Source of the DNA: Flavobacteriales bacterium
GTDB lineage: Bacteria; Bacteroidota; Bacteroidia; UBA10329
DNA length: 64,000 bases
NCBI GenBank assembly: GCA_016124845.1
Contig: WGMW01000022.1
Location: 1-64,000, forward strand
Direction of reading: 5' to 3'
A program made the translations under genes and the position numbers. The notes beneath the pieces were generated by a model, which saw only the letters and a list, made by a program, of their open reading frames with translations, did not search any database and was not told where the DNA came from. This document shows positions 56,066 through 64,000 of the stretch, in pieces; within the stretch, counting starts at the first letter, position 1, and each line of letters opens with the position of its first letter.

Positions 56066-56941
56066 TCATGGTAGCAAACTGTGGATGAAAGCGTGCAGTA
56101 AGATAATGTCGTTGCGGCTCTTTTTATTCTTCCGGTCTTCGTACAGATGGCATACATCTGCAATGATGTAATTGGAATATTCCTGTTGGTTTCGATACTC
56201 CAATAGCCATGGGTCGCCCGTTATACACGCAACAGGTTCGGTGGGAATGGCGCTCAATCGTTTCCGTATGCGTTTCAAGCTGTTCGCGTCTATTGTAAAG
56301 GATTCTCTGCGGGTTACACGGAAACCGTTGAAGTCGATGGATTCACCTTCAATTCGTGTGCAAATGGCCGAGTCTTTTCCAAAAACAATTTTCTCTACCA
56401 AAAAGGTTGGATGCTTCTGGAAGCTACCTGGGAAATAATCTACTGTACGAAGTGCAATGATGTCTTCATCAAGAGGGTGCTCATCTGCAGATTGCAGGAT
56501 CTCTGAAAACCGCATGTCATCATACAATGCCGAATTGAAATAGTGAACGCCTTTGACCACCACGTCCGAAAAGGTCGTGTCATAGTTCACATTCGCGCTC
56601 TTTCGGTAACTGTAGATGGTGTCGACCTGAGGGTTGAACGCGGGTTCGAGCCTGTAGACAGAACCATCAGCGGTGAAAACAAGATCGGGGTCTATCGTGT
56701 GGGTTGAATCGGCAAAACCAACCTGAAAATACATGTACCCGTTTTCTTCCGTGAATCGGGTAAATCGATAAACGGTGTCGCTTGCCATAAAACAAACCCG
56801 GTTGAATTCGATGGTGTACGGAATCTGTTGTTTTGGAAGTTCAGCCGCCCGCGAATCTTTGTTCAACGTTTGACCAGCTACCTCCATGAAGCCAAGGACC
56901 AAAGCGGAGAAAAGAAGCGTGACGTGTCTTGAAGTTACCAT
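56066..56941 (-). CDS. Secreted hypothetical protein
   Basis: A 291-residue protein I do not recognise. It begins with a signal peptide (HVTLLFSALVLGFMEVAGQ) if the ATG at 56941 is used; the frame runs 41 codons further upstream but that part reads into the partial 76-bp repeat. The rest looks like a beta-rich periplasmic or surface protein (VYRFTRFTEENGYMYFQVGF). A late VACITGDPWLLEYRNQQ and LLHAFIHSLLP end it. It is the last gene in the array of small minus-strand genes; repeat D1 lies upstream of it. Confidence 0.65.
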   Translation of the reverse strand: MVTSRHVTLLFSALVLGFMEVAGQTLNKDSRAAELPKQQIPYTIEFNRVCFMASDTVYRFTRFTEENGYMYFQVGFADSTHTIDPDLVFTADGSVYRLEPAFNPQVDTIYSYRKSANVNYDTTFSDVVVKGVHYFNSALYDDMRFSEILQSADEHPLDEDIIALRTVDYFPGSFQKHPTFLVEKIVFGKDSAICTRIEGESIDFNGFRVTRRESFTIDANSLKRIRKRLSAIPTEPVACITGDPWLLEYRNQQEYSNYIIADVCHLYEDRKNKKSRNDIILLHAFIHSLLP

Positions 56942-57080
56942 CGGGTGTTCTTCTTCATCAATGCAAAAGGCCGAACGGGTTTTCAATAAACTTATTCTAG
57001 GATGGGCAGCACTTCTTTTCTCAACCCATTGAAAAGTAAACAAAAAGCTGCCGATGCCGCGCATTGTAAGGGCGTGGCCT

Positions 57081-57129
57081 GTTTGCTTGTGTACCTACGA
57101 ACGGGTCACGGACGCGCCTGAGCTGGAAG
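57081..57129 (-). repeat. Structured cassette repeat D1 (most diverged)
   Basis: On the minus strand it begins about 10 bases after the stop of the gene at 57138-57644. It contains the CGCGTCCGTGACCCG core and GTACACAAGC, matching D2-D4 with more differences. One stem mismatch is present. Confidence 0.7.
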
Positions 57130-57137
57130 TCATTATG

Positions 57138-57644
57138 CTATCTCTCCAAAATGACTTCCGAGTCCCATGTGCAATCTTCCTTAAGAAAGTATCGAATCGT
57201 CCAAATTCTGTTGAGGGCTCCAATAGATGATCTGCCCTTCTTGAAGAAGTTCTTGTCAAGAGGAAAAGCGACATCGCGCATTACAAATACAATTTCATTT
57301 GGCGCACTACTTTTAACCATTACACTTCTGGTGCTCAAGGTATTTCCAGTCCGATTCAGGCCGTATGCTCTTGCCAATTCCCTACCTTGAAACAGGTTGA
57401 TCTGGATACCATTTATTATGGTATCCCTCAAATCGAACATTTTTATCAATTCTGAACTGATGTAATATGGCATCCTACCCCTGTTCTCGGAATGAGAGAT
57501 GTAAAATGAACATGTTGTTTTATTCGAAAACTCGAAAAATATATTGGCCTTTAAATCAAAAAGCTGACCATAACCAAGATAGGGTGAAATGAGAAGAACA
57601 GCGGTTACCAATGTGCGTGTCAGTATGATTTTTCTGTTTTTCAT
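57138..57644 (-). CDS. Small secreted hypothetical protein
   Basis: A 168-residue protein with a signal peptide (TLVTAVLLISPYLGYGQ). No family recognised. The mature part has few features: a stretch FYISHSENRGRMPYYISSELIKMFDLRD and a C-terminal IWTIRYFLKEDCTWDSEVILER. It ends 9 bases before repeat D1 and is preceded by repeat D2, the same unit layout as its neighbours. Confidence 0.6.
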   Translation of the reverse strand: MKNRKIILTRTLVTAVLLISPYLGYGQLFDLKANIFFEFSNKTTCSFYISHSENRGRMPYYISSELIKMFDLRDTIINGIQINLFQGRELARAYGLNRTGNTLSTRSVMVKSSAPNEIVFVMRDVAFPLDKNFFKKGRSSIGALNRIWTIRYFLKEDCTWDSEVILER

Positions 57645-57690
57645 TTTTCACAATCGTGTTGATTAGTATCGACATTTGCCTTAAGAACCC

Positions 57691-57738
57691 TGTTCGCTTG
57701 CGTGCCAACAAACGCACAGATGCGCCCGATCGGGGAGA
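57691..57738 (-). repeat. Structured cassette repeat D2
   Basis: On the minus strand TCTCCCCGATCGGGCGCATC, then a short loop and GCGTTTGTTGGCACGCAAGCGAACA. It starts 11 bases after the stop of the gene at 57749-58201. The GATCGGG variation keeps the flank similar to D4; the inner stem has lost two bases compared with D3 and D4. Confidence 0.75.
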
Positions 57739-57748
57739 TAAGAAGGAA

Positions 57749-58201
57749 CTATTTCGAAAGCACCTGAATATCCAAAACCTTCAGTTTTGTTGGTTTGACT
57801 GTCAGTTCACCCTCTTGCGATTGACCTTCACAGCCCGAAACAAGTCCTCCCAAAGAATCATCTGAATAGAACTCTACAGTGACCTTGTAATGATTGCCCA
57901 AAAACAAACCATTTAATACTTCAGGACAGGTGATGATAAACAAAACACTCTTATCACCGAAAATCGATGCGGATTCTACGGTGCCTTTCACACAAATGGA
58001 GTACACGACTGTACCACAGCCAACATAATTCCTCCCCAATCCGTCTATAACCGCATCAACTTCAAACTTATGTTTCTCACTTGAATTATATCCTATCTGT
58101 CCGATAGCAGCGGAATAGGTAAACATCAAGCCCGATAGCACCAAAAATCCAATCTTTACCCTCCTGCCCGCGTTTGCAACCCACGACTTGTTCGCTTGCA
58201 T
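57749..58201 (-). CDS. Small hypothetical protein with a membrane anchor or signal
   Basis: A 150-residue protein from the ATG at 58201, which lies inside repeat D3; the frame runs 20 codons further upstream through the repeat. A hydrophobic segment (IGFLVLSGLMFTYSAAIGQ) near residue 20 is a probable signal peptide. A possible start between the repeat and the hydrophobic segment was not found, so the first ~15 residues (MQANKSWVANAGRRVK) may be repeat-derived. The remainder, beta-rich with VGCGTVVYSICVKGTVE, is unrecognised. Confidence 0.5.
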   Translation of the reverse strand: MQANKSWVANAGRRVKIGFLVLSGLMFTYSAAIGQIGYNSSEKHKFEVDAVIDGLGRNYVGCGTVVYSICVKGTVESASIFGDKSVLFIITCPEVLNGLFLGNHYKVTVEFYSDDSLGGLVSGCEGQSQEGELTVKPTKLKVLDIQVLSK

Positions 58202-58237
58202 GCCTACAAACGCGTCACAGATGCGACCGAGCAGGGA
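58188..58237 (-). repeat. Structured cassette repeat D3
   Basis: On the minus strand it reads TCCCTGCTCGGTCGCATC, TGT, GACGCGTTTGTAGGCATGC and AAGCGAAC. CGCATC/GACGCG form the stem, with one G-T pair. The upstream gene's last codons (VPARSHL) and stop are inside it, and the downstream gene's ATG is too. Confidence 0.8.
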
Positions 58238-58511
58238 CTTTAAATGTGATGTCATCGCCATTCATAATTTGGACATTAAGCATTTTTTCTCCACTATCTT
58301 TCAACTTCAAACCATATCCTTCTATTTCGAAATCTATATCGTCTAACAGGCTCAACATTTGGTTATTGGCATAGTCTTCATACCTCCTGAATAACTCCAT
58401 CAATTCAGATGGCATGGAGATAGCCTCAAATTTCCCAGAGTAGGAGTTTCCACTTTTTATAGGTGACTTCACCTTCCCCACTAATTGATTTGTTCTATCC
58501 ACTACATCCAT
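58215..58511 (-). CDS. Small cytoplasmic hypothetical protein
   Basis: A 98-residue protein without signal peptide: MDVVDRTNQLVGKVKSP, then KFEAISMPSELMELFRRYEDYANNQM and IDFEIEGYGLKLKDSGEKMLNVQIMNGD. The C-terminal PARSHL and stop lie in repeat D3. It is the only gene of the array lacking a secretion signal, so it could be an immunity or chaperone partner for a secreted neighbour, purely by analogy with toxin loci. No family recognised. Confidence 0.5.
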   Translation of the reverse strand: MDVVDRTNQLVGKVKSPIKSGNSYSGKFEAISMPSELMELFRRYEDYANNQMLSLLDDIDFEIEGYGLKLKDSGEKMLNVQIMNGDDITFKVPARSHL

Positions 58512-58525
58512 GATTATTCTTTTCT

Positions 58526-58566
58526 GCTACCTACAAACGCGTCACAGATGCGCCCGAGCGGGGAGA
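58526..58566 (-). repeat. Structured cassette repeat D4
   Basis: On the minus strand TCTCCCCGCTCGGGCGCATC, TGT, GACGCGTTTGTAGGTAGC. It starts 2 bases after the stop of the gene at 58569-59087 and ends about 14 bases before the start of the next gene. This copy is closest to an apparent consensus. Confidence 0.8.
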
Positions 58567-58568
58567 CA

Positions 58569-59087
58569 TTAAAAATCATACGAATTATCGCGCTTTCTAT
58601 ATTCTTTACAACTCATCAAATAAGGGTAGTGAGTTCTTATACTGTCAAATGCAAATGACATTTGAAGTCTCTTGCTGAATCGTGGTTTAGCGTGAGGATC
58701 ATGCTTAGCATTTAGACGCCTACTCTTAATATGAAAACCAAGCAGACCGTCATGTTCCGTTTCTACTGAGTCACAGAACACGTTCGGAAAGTGCGTCACA
58801 AAACATGAGTTTGAATTAGAAAACCGAACAATGGCGTATTTTGAATTTTTCAAACCTTCGCACTCTTCGGGGTTTAGTACCGGAAGTCGAAACTCAGATT
58901 CCGACAGTCGTATCAGCTCGTAGTATTGAGATTCGATAATGAGCTCCATCTTGAATTCCTGAAGCATAGCCTTTGTGAAATCTGGATTAGTGCCGTTCCA
59001 ATCATGTCTAATATGCAGTATAGACTGAGCAACTCCACAATGACTCATCACTATTAGAAAGAAAATAGTTATCAATTTATCGCTCAC
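58569..59087 (-). CDS. Small secreted hypothetical protein
   Basis: A 172-residue protein with signal peptide (LITIFFLIVMSHCGVAQ). No family recognised. The mature part has three cysteines, including one in PEECEGLKN and one in VFCDSVETEHDG. A basic region RRLNAKHDPHAKPRFSKRLQ precedes the C terminus SCKEYRKRDNSYDF. It is the first gene of the minus-strand array; D4 directly follows its stop, and copy C of the inverted-type repeat lies 135 bases upstream. Confidence 0.6.
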   Translation of the reverse strand: MSDKLITIFFLIVMSHCGVAQSILHIRHDWNGTNPDFTKAMLQEFKMELIIESQYYELIRLSESEFRLPVLNPEECEGLKNSKYAIVRFSNSNSCFVTHFPNVFCDSVETEHDGLLGFHIKSRRLNAKHDPHAKPRFSKRLQMSFAFDSIRTHYPYLMSCKEYRKRDNSYDF

Positions 59088-59221
59088 AACTCATTTCATA
59101 TCAAGGTTAAGACTATTCAACAATGCCAAGAGGGTTTCTTCTATCATTTTTCTCCGTCAAAACGTTATTGTGAGAGTCTCGAAACAATTATGAATTATCT
59201 ATTAGTCTACAGAAAACGGAC
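59088..59221. other. Short gap upstream of the small-gene array
   Basis: No open gene. A/T-rich and possibly the array promoter, but no clear TAnnTTTG box was identified on the minus strand. The rest of the 320-base gap to 59407 is repeat C and the right 76-bp repeat. Confidence 0.35.
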
Positions 59222-59222
59222 A

Positions 59223-59294
59223 TTCCCCTCGCCCAAGCGAGTGTTCCGAAGGATCGCTCCTGTGGTGTTGGTTACGATCGGTCATAGACTGATC
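59223..59294 (+). repeat. Structured repeat copy C (two hairpins)
   Basis: TTCCCCTCGCCC, then AAGCGA...TCGCTC with GTGTTCCGAAGGA between, TGTGGTGTTGG, then GATCGGTC (59276) pairing with GACTGATC (59287). Orientation and parts match copy B at 733-803 and the reverse of copy A. About 58 kb separate it from them. Confidence 0.75.
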
Positions 59295-59314
59295 TATTTG
59301 ACATCCATTGTCAT

Positions 59315-59390
59315 TATCCTCCATGCCATTGAAGCGTGAATGAAAAGTAAACAAAAAGCCCCGCCAAACGATTCGCTTGGCGGGGCTTTC
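59315..59390. repeat. 76-bp direct repeat, right copy
   Basis: Second copy of 55968-56043, with about five differences. It sits at the stop side of the M16 peptidase gene and contains its terminator. Confidence 0.85.
59355..59389. terminator. Intrinsic terminator of the M16 peptidase gene
   Basis: AAAGCCCCGCCAA (59355-59367) pairs with TTGGCGGGGCTTT (59377-59389), loop ACGATTCGC. On the minus strand it follows the peptidase stop by about 18 bases. Nearly the same hairpin as at 56008-56042. Confidence 0.9.
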
Positions 59391-59407
59391 GCTTGTGTCT
59401 GTCCGAA

Positions 59408-62272
<2,865 letters not shown>

Positions 62273-62348
62273 AGTTTTGGTTTAAAGAGCGTCAAATATA
62301 GAAAACCACCAAGCCGTGGTTTCCAAAGGTGTTACAATATGTGTTAAA

Positions 62349-62385
62349 AACAGGTTGGGGCGGCCATTGGCCGCCCCAACCTGTT
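62349..62385 (-). terminator. Intrinsic terminator of the gene at 62408
   Basis: AACAGGTTGGGGCGGCC (62349-62365) and GGCCGCCCCAACCTGTT (62369-62385) form a 17-pair stem with a 3-base loop. On the minus strand the stem is followed by TTTTTAACAC, giving the U-run of a strong terminator 22 bases after the stop at 62408. Confidence 0.92.
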
Positions 62386-62407
62386 CGGGAACAATCGGAT
62401 CGGACCG

Positions 62408-64000
62408 TTATTTCAATTCAACACGGATCAATCGCTGTGTGCCTTTTCCTCCTTGGATGTAAACGATCACTTCATCAGAGAACAATTGATCGACCTTCGA
62501 ATCATTTTCAAGCATTCCGCCCGCTTCGTCGGTGGTCCAAGCTTTTTCTCTGGTTATTTCTCCATCATTGGAAATATCGCAGGTGGCTATTACAACTGGG
62601 TTGTCTCCGGTAGCGAATGTGTAAACCTTGGAACCATCCCAACCTGGAGCAATGTTCTTAAAGTTGTCGTTGTAGATGAAGTAAAGCTTGTCGTTGGTGT
62701 AAGCAAACGAGTAACCCACGCTATTGGGGTTCGCACTGTCCTGATGCTTAGGGATCTTCTTCGACCACAGGATATTTCCTTCGGGATCGACATTGATGAC
62801 GATGATATTTCCATGCACGTACTTCTTGATCTGCATTTTACCGACCCGCTGGTAATAGGTGTAAAAACGCTCGCCTACCAAGAGTACTCCGCCATCAGAT
62901 TTCTGAACCGTGTGATCCAGATAGAAAAGGTCCATTCCCACACGGTCTTTCCCTTTGCTTTTCTCTTTCTCAAACTTTTTCACTTTTCGTTCTGACCAGT
63001 ATTGAGTCTTGAACTCCTCGGTAAATGCATCGAAGCTGATGTGTGTCGGTTCGCCAGCGTCCACATCCCAAAAGCTCAGATAGGCACCATCTATCAGGTT
63101 GTATTTGGTTTTTGGATTGTCATTATAAAACCCGCTGATCATCACTTTACCGTCTTGCGACCATCTGATGCTTGAACTGAGGATCTTCTTGTCTTTGAAT
63201 CCAACCTTTGCATTTTTGGTCGATTCCTTGGTGATCTTGAAAACGTAGGTTTCAAACCGCTTGCTTGCATCATAGTCGCGTCCTTTGTCCTGCACGCCCC
63301 AGGTCAGCACCTCTCCTTCATTGTTGATGCTGAAAGCATTGTAGCTTCCGCTGTTCGCCATGCGGAAAAAGAAATTTCCACCTCCCGCAGAAACCCAATC
63401 CTGATTGACAACCTTGAATACCTTGTCTTTGCTTATGTAGAACTTTTCGGTCTTTTCCCATAGAGGTTTGAATTCGCGGTCGAAGACCATGAATTTGAAC
63501 CTTCTGTAACGGTCTTTCTCTTCGGGCAGTTTGAGGGTTACCAGAAACAGGCCTCCGTCCGGTGACCGGTCCACTTGTGTAAATGCATTTGCGAAATTCT
63601 TGTAGAACGCCTCTCCTTTAAGAGTGAAGATCTCCGTGTCATCCTTATTTGGGGCCAACTTGTCCTTGTTCAGGGTTCGGCAATAGAGTTTGTTGGTCTT
63701 TGCTTTTTTGTCCGATATCGAGTAGAACTCATAGATGGCATCGTCAATTTCCATGTGGAACTCTGAGTTGCGCAGTACTTTCTCTTTCGGGTACTCTATC
63801 TCATTCTTGTTCTTGCGCTTGAGGTCATAGCCGTATTTGGCGTATGTTACCTCCCGTCCTTTGGCAAAATGGGTATAGAATGCTTCGCTGTCGCCACCAA
63901 TGAAGGAGCCAACGGTTGTGCCAACATCACGCTTTTCCTTCGGGCCAAAGAAGACATCGAAATTTTTTGCTTCGGTCTGAACCTTCTGAGCAAATGCTAC
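62408..64000 (-). CDS. Secreted hypothetical protein, 5' end cut by the window
   Basis: The frame is open through the right edge: 530 residues are visible, 82 of them beyond the first in-window ATG at 63754. The first visible residues are VAFAQKVQTEAKNFDVFFG, and VAFAQ looks like the end of a signal peptide, so only a few residues are probably missing. The rest resembles a beta-propeller or repeated-strand protein with segments like WVSAGGGNFFFRM, VMISGFYND, GGVLLVGERFYTYYQR and KLYFIYNDN. No known enzyme motif is seen and no T9SS sorting domain is present. Function unknown. Confidence 0.75.
   Translation of the reverse strand, partial: VAFAQKVQTEAKNFDVFFGPKEKRDVGTTVGSFIGGDSEAFYTHFAKGREVTYAKYGYDLKRKNKNEIEYPKEKVLRNSEFHMEIDDAIYEFYSISDKKAKTNKLYCRTLNKDKLAPNKDDTEIFTLKGEAFYKNFANAFTQVDRSPDGGLFLVTLKLPEEKDRYRRFKFMVFDREFKPLWEKTEKFYISKDKVFKVVNQDWVSAGGGNFFFRMANSGSYNAFSINNEGEVLTWGVQDKGRDYDASKRFETYVFKITKESTKNAKVGFKDKKILSSSIRWSQDGKVMISGFYNDNPKTKYNLIDGAYLSFWDVDAGEPTHISFDAFTEEFKTQYWSERKVKKFEKEKSKGKDRVGMDLFYLDHTVQKSDGGVLLVGERFYTYYQRVGKMQIKKYVHGNIIVINVDPEGNILWSKKIPKHQDSANPNSVGYSFAYTNDKLYFIYNDNFKNIAPGWDGSKVYTFATGDNPVVIATCDISNDGEITREKAWTTDEAGGMLENDSKVDQLFSDEVIVYIQGGKGTQRLIRVELK

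Noticed and set aside
56043-59314. Classical integron with attC sites
   Set aside because: The D repeats do not show a clear RYYYAAC/GTTRRRY pair, and no integrase is in the window. Only the cassette-like layout is claimed.

Overview
This is a Bacteroidota chromosome segment, most likely from the Flavobacteriales. Two secreted proteins carry type IX secretion sorting domains (2195-5665 type A-like, 54521-55894 gliding-motility/type B-like). Genes lack clear Shine-Dalgarno sites and some have TAnnTTTG-like promoter boxes, and a Bacteroidota-style RHS fragment lies at the left edge. Base composition samples at about 50-55% G+C in housekeeping genes and about 33-35% in parts of the polysaccharide locus (hand counts of a few 60-base lines).

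Layout. 1-1553: accessory edge with an RHS remnant, a small secreted protein between inverted structured repeats, a C12 tract and a ParDE toxin-antitoxin pair. 1558-6735: gamma-carbonic anhydrase, a large glycine-rich T9SS cargo protein, an NfuA-like Fe-S carrier and a cysteine-cluster protein. 6797-16684 (minus): odhB, sucA, a small conserved protein, a prenyl diphosphate synthase, a sugar epimerase, rfbA and an MMPL transporter, several overlapping. 16835-20879: fatty acid desaturase, PEBP lipoprotein, DUF1287 protein, alpha/beta hydrolase, phosphopantetheinyl transferase. 20876-27262 (minus): cysQ, an SLC13-type permease, a catalytically dead half aldehyde dehydrogenase, a GxxExxY protein, a full aldehyde dehydrogenase and deoC.

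27354-48368 is one unbroken plus-strand run: cysC-cysD-cysN (PAPS synthesis), hldE, fcl and gmd (GDP-fucose), a sulfotransferase, Wzy-like polymerase, Wzx-like flippase, two GT4 glycosyltransferases, an unknown alpha-helical protein, an acetyltransferase, an AsnB-type amidotransferase, a second sulfotransferase, an AlgD-like GDP-mannose dehydrogenase, a WcaJ-type priming transferase and Wzi. The Wzc and Wza genes follow convergently (48391-51579). With cysQ (PAP disposal) and the SLC13 permease just upstream, the gene set reads as a pathway for a sulfated, uronate- and fucose-containing capsule or exopolysaccharide, from sulfate uptake to surface assembly. No sulfite- or PAPS-reductase gene is in the window.

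51607-55894: aspS, a 21-nt minisatellite, tadA and a gliding-motility-type secreted protein. 56066-59087 is an array of five small minus-strand genes of unknown function, four of them followed directly by a copy of a ~45-base structured repeat. The array is bracketed by 76-bp direct repeats that contain the terminator. The structured repeats share an architecture (TCCCC-GCTCG, then a stem whose sequence varies but still pairs) with those at the left edge of the window, which suggests a mobile or recombining cassette family. 59408-64000 (minus): an M16 metallopeptidase lipoprotein and the 5'-truncated gene of a large secreted protein.
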